DNA of 64,000 bases from a virus, in the IMG/VR virus record IMGVR_UViG_3300035703_000041, positions 31,225 to 95,224 of that record; one strand, given 5' to 3'. A program made the translations under genes and the position numbers. Below, piece by piece: positions 48,582 through 55,959 of this stretch (its first letter is position 1; each line of letters begins with the position of its first letter). The notes under the pieces were generated by a model. That model was not told the DNA's origin. It saw only the letters and a list, made by a program, of their open reading frames with translations, and searched no databases.

Positions 48582-48657
48582 GCCTGGTTAGCTCAGTGGC
48601 AGAGCGGAAGACTCTAAATCTTCGCCAGCGTGGGTTCAATCCCCACACCGGGCACCA
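48582..48657 (+). tRNA. tRNA-Arg (anticodon UCU)
   Basis: A 76-base cloverleaf with encoded CCA. Acceptor GCCTGGT/ACCGGGC with one G-U. D arm with AGCTCAGTGGCAGAGC, anticodon stem GAAGA/TCTTC around CTCTAAA (anticodon TCT), and T arm GTGGGTTCAATCCCCAC. It reads AGA and probably AGG, codons common in the AT-rich genes here. Confidence 0.95.
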
Positions 48658-48672
48658 ATTTTTAGGATTGAT

Positions 48673-48825
48673 ATGTACGATAAACGTTCACAATTTAAAT
48701 ATGACCTTGAACGCACACTGTATGCGCTCAAACATGATATTAAAAATGTTCCAACAACAAGTAATCAACGTATCATACAATTATTAGAATATTCAAAGGA
48801 AAACAATGCACAGCGTAAAGATTAG
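48673..48825 (+). CDS. Small protein after the tRNA, 50 aa
   Basis: ATG 48673 with AGGA upstream; TAG at 48823-48825. The product starts MYDKRSQFKYDLERTLYALK and is helical. It overlaps the next gene by 20 bases. No family is recognised. Confidence 0.65.
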   Translation: MYDKRSQFKYDLERTLYALKHDIKNVPTTSNQRIIQLLEYSKENNAQRKD

Positions 48826-49165
48826 ACGTAACGAACTATTAGAAATTGTTCGTGGAAACAAAGAAAAGCATATTAAGGAATTCAACGAAGCAGTTGAAGA
48901 TTTCAAGAGAGCTGTAATTAAAATTAGCGAAGAAAACCTAGCACTAGCTAATAGTGGTGATCTTAAAGAAATCGCTAAGATTAAGTCTGTTCCACAAAAG
49001 CCAATTAGTTATGAATCAAGCTACACACGAGCAATTCGTATGCTTGAACTAAGTGTTGAAACTGAGATTGAACTTGAGCTTCATGATTTTGATCAGCTAG
49101 TACAAGATGAGTGGCAGTGGAAGCAATCGTTCACAACATCAAACAGCACATATAAGAGCTTCTAA
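48806..49165 (+). CDS. Conserved-looking helical phage protein
   Basis: A 119-residue helical protein: RRNELLEIVRGNKEKHIKEF, SYTRAIRMLELSVETEIEL, and FDQLVQDEWQWKQSF. The pattern looks like small phage proteins that I cannot name. AAGGA precedes ATG 48806. Confidence 0.72.
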   Translation: MHSVKIRRNELLEIVRGNKEKHIKEFNEAVEDFKRAVIKISEENLALANSGDLKEIAKIKSVPQKPISYESSYTRAIRMLELSVETEIELELHDFDQLVQDEWQWKQSFTTSNSTYKSF

Positions 49166-49292
49166 AGAATGCGCCTGCCTCCTATACCCACAGGCCCAGT
49201 CGCGAGGGTAGGTAACGTTGTGGTGATATTGCATCTACTGCGGAGGACTAGGGGTGGAGATCAAACCCTCACGTAGGTGGGAAGCCTACAAC
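49166..49292 (+). ncRNA. Candidate structured non-coding RNA
   Basis: A GC-rich stretch (visibly richer than its surroundings) with several possible hairpins: GCCTG/CAGGC near 49174-49196, and a GTAGG/CCTAC hairpin at 49273-49289. CCTCC and GGAGG also occur and could pair. A 35-codon frame (MRLPPIPTGPV...) exists but has no binding site. It could be a trans-acting RNA or a long leader. No known RNA family was recognised. Confidence 0.4.
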
Positions 49293-49298
49293 TAAATA
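49293..49298 (+). promoter_or_regulatory. T4-type late promoter core (TAAATA)
   Basis: TAAATA at 49293-49298. An 8-bp hairpin ATGTGAAC/GTTCACAT (49302-49309 and 49315-49322) lies at its predicted start, so the late mRNA would carry a nearly terminal 5' hairpin. Confidence 0.5.
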
Positions 49299-49377
49299 GA
49301 AATGTGAACGCGGTGTTCACATCCAACAGAGTTTAAATTTGGGTACTTACTCTGTGTACCGTTAAAAAGGAAACAAA

Positions 49378-50184
49378 ATGATGTATAACGCAGGCTTCGC
49401 TGTAGCCATAAAAAATAACGGCAAAGTTCTCAGAGAATTTAACAAAGACACAGTATTCCTACCATTTGGTAGCGAGTATACAATACTTGTTAAGAACCTC
49501 AACACAAAGCGAGCAATAGTAAACATTACTATTGATGGTCAAAACATGACTAAAGATGGATTAGTTGTTAATGCTGGTAGCGAAGTTGAACTTGAACGTA
49601 AGATTACTGACAACCTATCAAAAGGCAATAAGTTTAAGTTTATTGAACGCACTTCTCAAATTGAACAACATCGTGGCGTAAAGCTTGAAGATGGTGTTAT
49701 ACGTATTGAATATCAGTACGAAAAAATCTACCATTATCAACCACTCTACTATGTCGCACCAAATGTTTGGTATGGCGGTGGTTCAACTTGGAATGACATA
49801 GTTGTTGGCGGTACAACAACCTCAACTAATTCAGTTCTACGTAGTGCAGCTATCAATAGCATACAATGTTCTGCAACATCAAGCATGAGCGAACATCCTG
49901 GTGTAGCTTGTAGCGACTTTGTGCAACAAGGGTTTAACGATGCAGGCATTACTGTGCCTGGTAGTGAAAGCAATCAGAAGTTTAACACTGTTTCAAGTTT
50001 CCCGTTGGAATACGAGAAGCATGTAATGATCCTTAAGTTGGTTGGTGAAACGCCAGATAACGAACCTATCCGTAAACCTGTTACTGTTAAGGCAAAACCA
50101 AAGTGTGTAACGTGCGGCAAGCAAAACAAAGCACACGCTAAGTTTTGTAGCCATTGCGGCACTGCACTTACAGTAATCGCATAA
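49378..50184 (+). CDS. Zinc-ribbon protein, putative beta-rich virion or host-takeover factor
   Basis: A 268-residue protein. N-terminal half is a beta domain (GFAVAIKNNGKVLREFNKDT, FLPFGSEYTILVKNLNTKRA, NITIDGQNMTKDGLVVNAGS) like those in large-phage proteins. Residues from about 240 end in a double-Cys zinc ribbon KCVTCGKQNKAHAKFCSHCG. Between them is a Tyr/Gly/Ser-rich linker. No function is known. Late promoter upstream. ATG 49378 or 49381. Confidence 0.75.
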   Translation: MMYNAGFAVAIKNNGKVLREFNKDTVFLPFGSEYTILVKNLNTKRAIVNITIDGQNMTKDGLVVNAGSEVELERKITDNLSKGNKFKFIERTSQIEQHRGVKLEDGVIRIEYQYEKIYHYQPLYYVAPNVWYGGGSTWNDIVVGGTTTSTNSVLRSAAINSIQCSATSSMSEHPGVACSDFVQQGFNDAGITVPGSESNQKFNTVSSFPLEYEKHVMILKLVGETPDNEPIRKPVTVKAKPKCVTCGKQNKAHAKFCSHCGTALTVIA

Positions 50185-50195
50185 TAAATTGCTCT

Positions 50196-50201
50196 TAAAT
50201 A
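50196..50201 (+). promoter_or_regulatory. T4-type late promoter core (TAAATA)
   Basis: TAAATA at 50196-50201 with predicted start near 50208, 37 bases before ATG 50245. Confidence 0.5.
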
Positions 50202-50231
50202 GTGTTGGTGCTTTAATAGCATCAACACTAT
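50199..50231 (+). promoter_or_regulatory. Strong 14-bp hairpin coincident with a late start
   Basis: ATAGTGTTGGTGCT (50199-50212) pairs with AGCATCAACACTAT (50218-50231) with one G-U and loop TTAAT. The late start (about 50208) falls after the outer nine pairs. The arm ends 5 bases before the AAGGAA binding site. No T tract follows, so it is not a standard terminator. Confidence 0.55.
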
Positions 50232-50244
50232 CAATAAGGAAATT

Positions 50245-50421
50245 ATGATGAGTGATAAAAAGATGGTCAAGCTTAATGTAGAAGGCATTAATGCTGAGAT
50301 TGAAGAAGATCTAATACAAGATGCAATGGCAATTCATGGTATTGACATTGTTAAAGAAATGACCGAAGTATTACAAAAAGAAACCGCTATTGAAAAGGAA
50401 AGAACAAATGAGCTAGGTTGA
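50245..50421 (+). CDS. Small acidic protein, 58 aa
   Basis: ATG 50245 with AAGGAA upstream; TGA 50419-50421. Product MMSDKKMVKLNVEGINAEIE continues as an acidic helix with DLIQDAMAIHGIDIVKEMTE. No family is recognised. The following reading frame overlaps its end. Confidence 0.7.
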   Translation: MMSDKKMVKLNVEGINAEIEEDLIQDAMAIHGIDIVKEMTEVLQKETAIEKERTNELG

Positions 50422-50485
50422 AATTGGTTGTCGTGAATTAGTATTTCACTTCAACAAAAAGCATTTAGAAGATCCCACAATACCT

Positions 50486-50977
50486 ATGTGGGTAGTAAAG
50501 ACAAAAGGCGAAAGTTACTACGTACACCACGTAGACTGTACAGTTCCTTGGAGCACAAAGGAAACGCCAAATAACTCGCACACCAAAGGCAGCATTAAGG
50601 TAAAGAACTGTCTACTCGTTATTGACGAGGAAAACTGTGCTACAATACAAAAACTAACATCCTCAGACTTATTGCGTTTAAAGAAGAAGAACAGCGTTCG
50701 TGTCATCACACATTTTGGCACAGAGTTGCGTTCTGCTTTACACAATATCAAGCATGGCGACATAAAGATGTTTTATGGTTCATGCAGCACCACATATTAC
50801 GTAGTTGATCTTTTCAGTAAAGATGATTTACCAATGTTGCTGTTGGGTTGGCCTAAGCCCCATAACGCTATACGTGTATTAATGCCCAATGAGGAATACT
50901 ATAAGTTGTACGATTCTACAACTAAAGATAGTATTAATATTGATGAAGAGGATTGGGCAGATCTATATGAGGACTAA
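50486..50977 (+). CDS. Hypothetical protein, possibly interrupted near its start by a TAG
   Basis: A 163-residue frame from ATG 50486 (MWVVKTKGESYYVHHVDC). The frame upstream continues with coding-like residues VEIGCRELVFHFNKKHLEDP back to an ATG at 50408 that has AAAGGAAAG at good distance, but codon 3 of that longer frame is TAG at 50414-50416. So the gene may be a 189-residue protein with one amber mutation or a read-through. The stop TAA is inside a possible terminator hairpin. No family is recognised. Confidence 0.6.
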   Translation: MWVVKTKGESYYVHHVDCTVPWSTKETPNNSHTKGSIKVKNCLLVIDEENCATIQKLTSSDLLRLKKKNSVRVITHFGTELRSALHNIKHGDIKMFYGSCSTTYYVVDLFSKDDLPMLLLGWPKPHNAIRVLMPNEEYYKLYDSTTKDSINIDEEDWADLYED

Positions 50978-50988
50978 GTCCTTGTTTT
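50970..50988 (+). terminator. Short hairpin with T-run at a stop codon
   Basis: AGGAC (50970-50974) and GTCCT (50978-50982) with loop TAA, itself the stop codon, followed by TGTTTT. A modest intrinsic terminator for the preceding unit, before the promoter at 51028. Confidence 0.4.
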
Positions 50989-51027
50989 CATTACGGAATC
51001 TTTTTTGCGAATTTGAGCACTTTTTGG

Positions 51028-51055
51028 TTGACGTTTCCTAGTTTGGCACTATTAT
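51028..51055 (+). promoter_or_regulatory. sigma-70 promoter six bases from an ATG
   Basis: TTGACG (51028-51033), 16 bases, TATTAT (51050-51055), then six bases to ATG 51062. There is no ribosome binding site, so a leaderless mRNA is predicted. Confidence 0.55.
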
Positions 51056-51061
51056 GTGAAT

Positions 51062-51397
51062 ATGGAACAAAAGAAGCGCAAGCGTAGGACTGACCGCAAC
51101 CATGCAATTTACAAAATTGTAGTGGGCAAGGAGTTTTACATTGGCGTGACCGTTGTTGACAGCGGCAAAAAGGCAGAGGTTAGTGTTAACCGCCGCTTTG
51201 TTAAGCATTGGAGCCGGCGCAACGATGCTGACCGTTGGGCTTGGAAAATTTATGAGGCTCTTCGCCGCGTTGAGCGTGAAACCGTTAAGCTTGAAGTAAT
51301 CGAGGTTGTGCGCGGCAAGGCTGCTGCCCACGAGCGTGAACGTGAAATTATCAAGCGCAAGAAGCCCACCCTTAACAGCGATGTGCGAGGAGCATAA
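51062..51397 (+). CDS. GIY-YIG nuclease domain protein
   Basis: A 111-residue protein with the GIY-YIG plan: AIYKIVVGKEFYIGVT (AIY and YIG strands), RFVKHW, an EREREI helix with the candidate metal-binding Glu, and PTLN at the end. Phage members include homing and repair nucleases. It lacks any extra DNA-binding domain. The first residues are very basic (KKRKRRTDR). ATG 51062 follows the promoter directly; the in-frame GTG 51056 lies before the predicted start site. Confidence 0.75.
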   Translation: MEQKKRKRRTDRNHAIYKIVVGKEFYIGVTVVDSGKKAEVSVNRRFVKHWSRRNDADRWAWKIYEALRRVERETVKLEVIEVVRGKAAAHEREREIIKRKKPTLNSDVRGA

Positions 51398-51398
51398 A

Positions 51399-51647
51399 AT
51401 GGGAACATATATTTACAAGACAAAGTCTGCATACAATCCAAATACGTTGGAGTTGACAATTACAGAAACAGATGAAGGTGGATATACAACTTTTCTTTTT
51501 GAGGGTTTCTACAACCTCAAAGAGGCAAACGCCTATGCTACTAAGTGGCAGGACAATTGGGAGTTTGGATACTTTGGGTCAGCATACGCAGAGGAAACAC
51601 CTAAAGGTCCAATTGTTCGTGCGCGGCGCCGAAATAGCTGCGATTAA
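51399..51647 (+). CDS. Small conserved-looking protein
   Basis: An 82-residue protein from ATG 51399 with AGGAG at 51388-51392. Ends KGPIVRARRRNSCD; the middle has YTTFLFEGFYNLKEANAYAT. No family is recognised; it follows the GIY-YIG gene closely. Confidence 0.68.
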   Translation: MGTYIYKTKSAYNPNTLELTITETDEGGYTTFLFEGFYNLKEANAYATKWQDNWEFGYFGSAYAEETPKGPIVRARRRNSCD

Positions 51648-51650
51648 CAG

Positions 51651-51678
51651 TTGACATTATAAACGTAGGCTGTATAAG
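51651..51678 (+). promoter_or_regulatory. sigma-70 promoter six bases from an ATG
   Basis: TTGACA (51651-51656), 16 bases, TATAAG (51673-51678), then six bases to ATG 51685. Confidence 0.55.
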
Positions 51679-51684
51679 CAACAT

Positions 51685-51861
51685 ATGAGTGAGGGACACA
51701 TGAACGATAAACTTGCTAAGGCAATAGAACTACTTGCAGAGGCAAACACACTCGTACAGGAAGTTTTTCCTGCAGATGATGAGTTGTATGACTTGCATTG
51801 TGCAATTGAAGATGTAATCTCAACAATTGAAGATATGGCTGGAGAAATTGAAAATGGCTAA
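51685..51861 (+). CDS. Small acidic helical protein, 58 aa
   Basis: ATG 51685 opens a frame to TAA 51859-51861. The product has a helical hairpin (KLAKAIELLAEANTLVQEVF and ELYDLHCAIEDVISTIEDM). ATG 51700 with GAGGGA could be the true start (53 residues). If 51685 is used, the mRNA is leaderless. Ends overlapping the next gene. Confidence 0.68.
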   Translation: MSEGHMNDKLAKAIELLAEANTLVQEVFPADDELYDLHCAIEDVISTIEDMAGEIENG

Positions 51862-52135
51862 CCTTTCCATTAACGAAGTAAATTCCGCTATTATGCATCA
51901 GGACTGGACAAACGACCAGCTTAACAGCATGGCAATGGCAGTTAAGTATGCGCGTGAGCGTCTTACCAAGCGTACCGTTTGGACACTTACTCTTGGTGCT
52001 GATGTTAAGTTTACCAACAGCCGCACTGGTCGCGTTCATGTTGGTAAGGTCACAAAGATTAACCGTAAGCGTGTTATTGTGCGTGAAGGTTTCACCAATT
52101 GGACTGTGCCCGCTGCAATGCTTAGTGCGGCGTAA
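51854..52135 (+). CDS. Small KOW-like protein
   Basis: A 93-residue protein from ATG 51854 with GGAGA 8 bases upstream. The C-terminal part FTNSRTGRVHVGKVTKINRK RVIV has the strand-glycine-strand pattern of KOW-type RNA-binding modules, and the N-terminal part is helical. Perhaps binds RNA polymerase or RNA. Comparable to small conserved phage proteins in MoxR neighbourhoods. Confidence 0.65.
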   Translation: MANLSINEVNSAIMHQDWTNDQLNSMAMAVKYARERLTKRTVWTLTLGADVKFTNSRTGRVHVGKVTKINRKRVIVREGFTNWTVPAAMLSAA

Positions 52136-52151
52136 GGTCCAATATAATCTA

Positions 52152-52179
52152 TTGACATTGTCTGTAGATGTGTTAAAAG
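52152..52179 (+). promoter_or_regulatory. sigma-70 promoter of the MoxR-type ATPase gene
   Basis: TTGACA (52152-52157), 16 bases, TAAAAG (52174-52179). Start near 52186; GGGAG precedes ATG 52220. Confidence 0.5.
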
Positions 52180-52219
52180 TGTAATTGTTAATTAGCTAAC
52201 TGATTGGGAGATACAAAAT

Positions 52220-53341
52220 ATGGCTAAGACTGATAAGAACGCTAATGCTATTAGCGAAGTACGTACCGTTACGTCTGCAGAAGCGCGTAACCTTATTAAG
52301 ATTGCCGCAGTGCGGCGTAAGCGTCCCATTTTCCTTTGGGGACCTCCGGGTATTGGTAAGTCCGAACTTGTTGCCGATATCGGTACTGAGATTGATGCGC
52401 TTGTAATTGACTTGCGTATGGCACTACTTGATCCAACTGACCTGCGTGGTATTGGTTTCTATAACCCCAACACCAACACAATGGATTGGGCGCCGCCTGT
52501 TGACCTTCCTACTGCGGAAATGGCAGCTAGGCACAAGTATGTCATTTTGTTCCTTGACGAAATGAACTCTGCTCCGCCTGCTGTACAGGCTGCTGCATAC
52601 CAGCTTATTCTTAACCGGCGTATTGGTCAGTATCGTCTGCCCGACAACGTGGTAATTATTGCTGCTGGTAACCGCGAGACTGACAAGGGTGTTACTTACC
52701 GTATGCCTGCTCCGCTTGCTAACCGTTTCGTTCACTTCGAGATGCGCGTTGACTTTGAAGCTTGGCACACTTGGGCAGTTACGCATAACGTTCACTCGGA
52801 CGTAATTGGTTATCTGTCCCAGCACAAGGGCGACCTGTTCGACTTTACTCCAACTAGTTCTTCTCGTTCGTTTGCTACTCCGCGTAGCTGGACGTTCGTT
52901 AGCGACATCCTGCAGGAGCAGATGTCAGACAAGGAAGTGACCGACGTTATTGCTGGTACCGTAGGCGAGGGCATTGCCCACAAGTTTATTGGTCACCGCA
53001 AGTTCTCTGGTCAGCTTCCAAAGGCTGAGGACGTAGTTGAAGGTAAGGTTAAGGACCTTAAGGTGCAGGAAATTTCCGCACATTACACCCTTATGATCAA
53101 TCTCTGCTACGAGCTTAAGGAGCGTTTCGAGAACAACTCCAAGAAGGCTGACGACAAGTGGCACTCTAACGTAGACAACATGCTGCGTTACATTATGGAC
53201 AACCTCAGTGCTGAGCTGACCATTATGGGTATGCGTACTGCGGTAATGACCTACCGTCTGCCAATTGCTGCTCAGAAGCTTAAGAACTGGGATGAGTTCA
53301 ACAAGAAGTACGGCAAGTACATTCTCGCCGCTGCTGAGTAA
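52220..53341 (+). CDS. MoxR-type AAA+ ATPase
   Basis: A 373-residue single-AAA+ protein. Walker A GPPGIGKS (41-48), Walker B ILFLDEMNSAPP (about 110-120), sensor VIIAAGNRETD. The MoxR/CobS-type ATPases act with VWA-domain partners as chaperones; the VWA-like gene at 56908 is the likely partner. Cyanophages carry a similar gene annotated as cobS. Its codons are more GC-rich than those of the neighbours (frequent CGT, GAC, AAG), suggesting high expression or different ancestry. Early-type promoter upstream, strong hairpin after the stop. Confidence 0.88.
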   Translation: MAKTDKNANAISEVRTVTSAEARNLIKIAAVRRKRPIFLWGPPGIGKSELVADIGTEIDALVIDLRMALLDPTDLRGIGFYNPNTNTMDWAPPVDLPTAEMAARHKYVILFLDEMNSAPPAVQAAAYQLILNRRIGQYRLPDNVVIIAAGNRETDKGVTYRMPAPLANRFVHFEMRVDFEAWHTWAVTHNVHSDVIGYLSQHKGDLFDFTPTSSSRSFATPRSWTFVSDILQEQMSDKEVTDVIAGTVGEGIAHKFIGHRKFSGQLPKAEDVVEGKVKDLKVQEISAHYTLMINLCYELKERFENNSKKADDKWHSNVDNMLRYIMDNLSAELTIMGMRTAVMTYRLPIAAQKLKNWDEFNKKYGKYILAAAE

Positions 53342-53356
53342 GCATCCACAATAGTT

Positions 53357-53383
53357 GGAGCGGGGTACCCAATCCCCCGCTCC
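53357..53383 (+). terminator. 9-bp GC-rich hairpin after the ATPase gene
   Basis: GGAGCGGGG (53357-53365) and CCCCGCTCC (53375-53383) form a perfect stem with a 9-base loop. No T tract follows, so it may protect the 3' end of the mRNA rather than terminate by itself. Confidence 0.45.
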
Positions 53384-53461
53384 TGGTAAGTTGTCCTTGG
53401 GAGGTTTGGGACGACAGTGGTGAGGCGATTGGTTGGGGCTATTCATCACAAGGTATTCATA

Positions 53462-53827
53462 ATGGCAAACAGGTATAAAAAAATTACTGATCCAGATGGG
53501 AATCACATAGATACCTTCTCTACTAGAGAACAAGCCTTTCTAGAAAAACTAGATGGTCGTAATCCACTTTACAAACATTATAAGTATCGTTTCACTGTTA
53601 GTGGCAAAGAGTTACCTTCTAAATTTTTAAATTGGATGGTAAACAACTTTGGTCCACCAACAAGTTATGGAATGGCTAAACATTATGTTAAATGTGGACA
53701 AGGTTTAGAAAATGTACCTTGGGTTCATTATAACGAAAGAAGTTATTGGAATCACCACCACATTTATTTCAATCAGGATTGCGAAGTATTAGTTCGTCTT
53801 AACTTCATGCAAGGCAGGACGTTTTGA
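53462..53827 (+). CDS. Small protein, first of the tiny-gene array
   Basis: A 121-residue protein from ATG 53462 with AAGG upstream. Sequence has FTVSGKELPSKFLNWMVNNF, a W/H/Y-rich centre, and ends DCEVLVRLNFMQGRTF, a variant of the array C-terminal pattern. Its TGA overlaps the next TTG start. Confidence 0.65.
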   Translation: MANRYKKITDPDGNHIDTFSTREQAFLEKLDGRNPLYKHYKYRFTVSGKELPSKFLNWMVNNFGPPTSYGMAKHYVKCGQGLENVPWVHYNERSYWNHHHIYFNQDCEVLVRLNFMQGRTF

Positions 53828-54051
53828 GACTTGTCCTCAATAGTGATCTTTGGAATAAAATTTACTACACTTTAGGACGCGATGCACTTAACAGTCGTAC
53901 CGGCAGGTATGAAATGGAAAAGTGGTTTAAAGAAAATCACAACATAACAATCAACACATTTCCAGATGGTCGTTGGAAAAGTGTTGATATTGATGACGAA
54001 GACCTTGTAATGATAATGCTTAAAATAGGAGCACCACATGACGTTATTTGA
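53824..54051 (+). CDS. Small array protein
   Basis: A 75-residue protein starting at TTG 53824 in TTGA overlap. It has an EMEKWFKENHNI helix and a DDEDLVMIMLKIG ending, matching D..D.VMFxLRW-like endings in the array. No family is recognised. Confidence 0.6.
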   Translation: MRLVLNSDLWNKIYYTLGRDALNSRTGRYEMEKWFKENHNITINTFPDGRWKSVDIDDEDLVMIMLKIGAPHDVI

Positions 54052-54274
54052 AGATTTTGATATTTGGTGGAAGATGCCTAAGTATAAGGACGTTGAAATT
54101 CCTGCAAAGGAGTTTAGTGATGTTGAGATTAAACAGCGCAATGGATCCAACAAAGGATGGCCTGGTCCCGAGGATAATGTTCACTATTGGGTTGAACTTG
54201 AAAATGGCATGGCTGTTGGTATTATTACTCCAAAGAAGAAACCAGCTACGTTTCCATTTTATAGAATGGTGTAA
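54038..54274 (+). CDS. Small array-adjacent protein
   Basis: A 78-residue protein, ATG 54038, with AGGAG near 54028-54032. Features FEDFDIWWKMPKYKDVEIPA, then an acidic centre and Pro-rich end. Does not carry the LRW ending. Overlaps both neighbours. Confidence 0.62.
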   Translation: MTLFEDFDIWWKMPKYKDVEIPAKEFSDVEIKQRNGSNKGWPGPEDNVHYWVELENGMAVGIITPKKKPATFPFYRMV

Positions 54275-54738
54275 TGACAAACAACCACAGAGATAATCGT
54301 GGGGCTGGCACAGGAGTTATCCTTGCTGGCTCCAAACCATTTGCACGTGGTATTTGGGACGTTTACGAAACAACCAATAATCATATTGGATTATTTGAAC
54401 GTAGCTTTTGGTTACAAGGGAATGATAAATGGCCTAGCAACGTTGGTACCCGCAATATTTTAAGTGAAGCACTGGATGACTTTGCTCGGTTTGTTGATGA
54501 AAATTTCCAAGACAATTTGATAATGCTAGAATGGACTAATATTCGTGTTATGGGCGGTATCGGATCTATTGATGGTAAACAAATTGCTGGCTCAGTATAT
54601 TTAGAAGAAAAAGCAAGAAAAGCTAAAGGCATTGTTGACGCTTATGAAGATACCCCAAGAATAATGGGCTATGAACTACGAGTTAGCGAACGCGATGCGT
54701 TTACTTTTCTAACTTTATGGAAGGGTTATGATGGATGA
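54274..54738 (+). CDS. Array-related larger protein
   Basis: A 154-residue protein with IWDVYETTNNHIGLFERSFW, a helical LSEALDDFARFVDENFQDN segment, and ends RDAFTFLTLWKGYDG, a longer version of the C-terminal array motif. No family is recognised. Overlaps the next gene by 11 bases. Confidence 0.65.
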   Translation: MTNNHRDNRGAGTGVILAGSKPFARGIWDVYETTNNHIGLFERSFWLQGNDKWPSNVGTRNILSEALDDFARFVDENFQDNLIMLEWTNIRVMGGIGSIDGKQIAGSVYLEEKARKAKGIVDAYEDTPRIMGYELRVSERDAFTFLTLWKGYDG

Positions 54739-54982
54739 GTATATATCAACGGAAGATGAATTAAATCGAGTTTGGCGTAGATATTACATGCAACGATTCT
54801 ACGAAGAACCTACTCTATGGAATCTTAATTATGCTCAAATTGATCGCAGAGGGTATAAGGCACGTTGTTTTGAAGATTGGTTATATGATCAAGGCATTAG
54901 TGTAATTCAACGAAACAGAAAACGTTATATGCGATTTTTTGATCGCAACGAAGCAACAATGTTTATATTGACATACCTATGA
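54728..54982 (+). CDS. Small array protein
   Basis: An 84-residue protein: EDELNRVWRRYYMQRFYEEP then ARCFEDWLYDQGISVIQ and an NEATMFILTYL ending. The W/Y/F and Arg-rich helix before the central DxLxxxG recurs in neighbours. The next gene's ATG overlaps its stop. Confidence 0.65.
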   Translation: MMDEYISTEDELNRVWRRYYMQRFYEEPTLWNLNYAQIDRRGYKARCFEDWLYDQGISVIQRNRKRYMRFFDRNEATMFILTYL

Positions 54983-55200
54983 CAGAAGACATGTCGTTAA
55001 ACGATTACCTTAAAGGTATTAAGCGTATGCATTGGCATATTGTTCGTGTACCATCTGGTAACAGTTATCATCTAATGGAAAGATGGCGAGAAGAAAATAA
55101 TTTTGGAGATTGTATATTCTTAGGAATGCATGGTGAGAACGTTACATACTTATTTGAAAGAGATCAGGACGCAGTTATGTTTGCGTTGAGGTGGGGATGA
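54979..55200 (+). CDS. Small array protein ending FALRWG
   Basis: A 73-residue protein: MHWHIVRVPSGNSYHLMERW, then a hydrophobic strand and DQDAVMFALRWG. Codons TTG AGG TGG (LRW) provide the GAGGTGG Shine-Dalgarno of the next ATG at 55197 while encoding this ending. No family is recognised. Confidence 0.68.
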   Translation: MTEDMSLNDYLKGIKRMHWHIVRVPSGNSYHLMERWREENNFGDCIFLGMHGENVTYLFERDQDAVMFALRWG

Positions 55201-55514
55201 TCTGGCCTTTCTCTCTGCCACCAAGAATAGATGCTACCAGGCAATTAAACATTCCAATTGATTGGGCGTATAGTGAGTACAAATATGTTTTTCGTATAAA
55301 CTGGAATTATCGTTTTTTATTTCGTGCTAACGATCTAAGACAAGAATTAGAGCAAGCATGTATGCAAAACTTTGCATATTATGTATTTGATCGTGTAATT
55401 TATGATTATTGGAGCAAGCGTTGGTTCTCTAATTCAATTGGTGGCGGAGACGAAATTTTTATCGTTACAAATTATGATGCTGGTGTTACATTATTACAGT
55501 TGAGGTGGTCATGA
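55197..55514 (+). CDS. Small array protein ending LQLRWS
   Basis: A 105-residue protein from ATG 55197 (a GTG at 55191 in frame is less likely). YKYVFRINWNYRFLFRANDL and a central AYYVFDRVIYDYWSKRWF segment precede DAGVTLLQLRWS. Same dual use of LRW codons as the next ribosome binding site. Confidence 0.66.
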   Translation: MIWPFSLPPRIDATRQLNIPIDWAYSEYKYVFRINWNYRFLFRANDLRQELEQACMQNFAYYVFDRVIYDYWSKRWFSNSIGGGDEIFIVTNYDAGVTLLQLRWS

Positions 55515-55708
55515 AAGAATTGCCATTAGGATTGTACGGAAAAAACGATGCTGTTGCTACAAAAGCAAATAGGGATGAAGTCGTTGCATGGTGTGTAGAA
55601 AATAAAATTGGTGCTTTTTTCTATGGCAAGTATTTGGTCAACGGGAATGATTATTGGATTGTATCCGATGATGAACACCGTGTAATGTTTATGTTGAGGT
55701 GGTCATGA
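55511..55708 (+). CDS. Small array protein ending FMLRWS
   Basis: A 65-residue protein from ATG 55511: EVVAWCVENKIGAFFYGKY, YWIVSDDEHRVMFMLRWS. The smallest clean copy of the array fold, helix-strand-strand with a DDxHRVMFxLRW ending. Confidence 0.66.
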   Translation: MKELPLGLYGKNDAVATKANRDEVVAWCVENKIGAFFYGKYLVNGNDYWIVSDDEHRVMFMLRWS

Positions 55709-55959
55709 TACATCACTGGCGTCGAGACGAAGGCGGCGGTTATTTTGAGCCAAACGTAAAAACTGCTTGGCGTTGCATCATCTATGCTAGAGATTTCAAT
55801 TTGGATTTAGAGCGATGGTTCTTGGATCAAGGAGCCGTAGATGAGGTTGACTACGATTTCAATAAACGCTATAATTCAGGAGACCCAGCATATTTTATTT
55901 CAATTTATCGAGAAGATTTAGCAACTGCATTTTTGTTGAGATGGAATAATGAAAATTGA
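55705..55959 (+). CDS. Small array protein ending FLLRWNNEN
   Basis: An 84-residue protein from ATG 55705: AWRCIIYARDFNLDLERWFL, an acidic turn, AYFISIYREDLATAFLLRW. The RWxxxNxN ending contains the next ATG (55949) ten bases before its stop. Same family pattern as neighbours. Confidence 0.66.
   Translation: MIHHWRRDEGGGYFEPNVKTAWRCIIYARDFNLDLERWFLDQGAVDEVDYDFNKRYNSGDPAYFISIYREDLATAFLLRWNNEN

Noticed and set aside
49169-49276. A 35-codon frame starting at ATG 49169
   Set aside because: No ribosome binding site and Pro/Arg composition caused by the GC-rich structured region; not supported as a gene.
50414-50416. Genome-wide recoding of TAG as an amino acid
   Set aside because: Several genes here end cleanly in TAG (for example 11434, 32050, 47907, 48825), so TAG is a stop codon in this phage.
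52220-53341. Calling the ATPase a true cobalt chelatase subunit (CobS)
   Set aside because: No cobalamin genes are nearby; the MoxR/VWA pairing explains it better.
52424-53533. Antisense frames 52424-52825 and 52925-53533
   Set aside because: They lie opposite the ATPase gene; length is due to its GC-rich codons.
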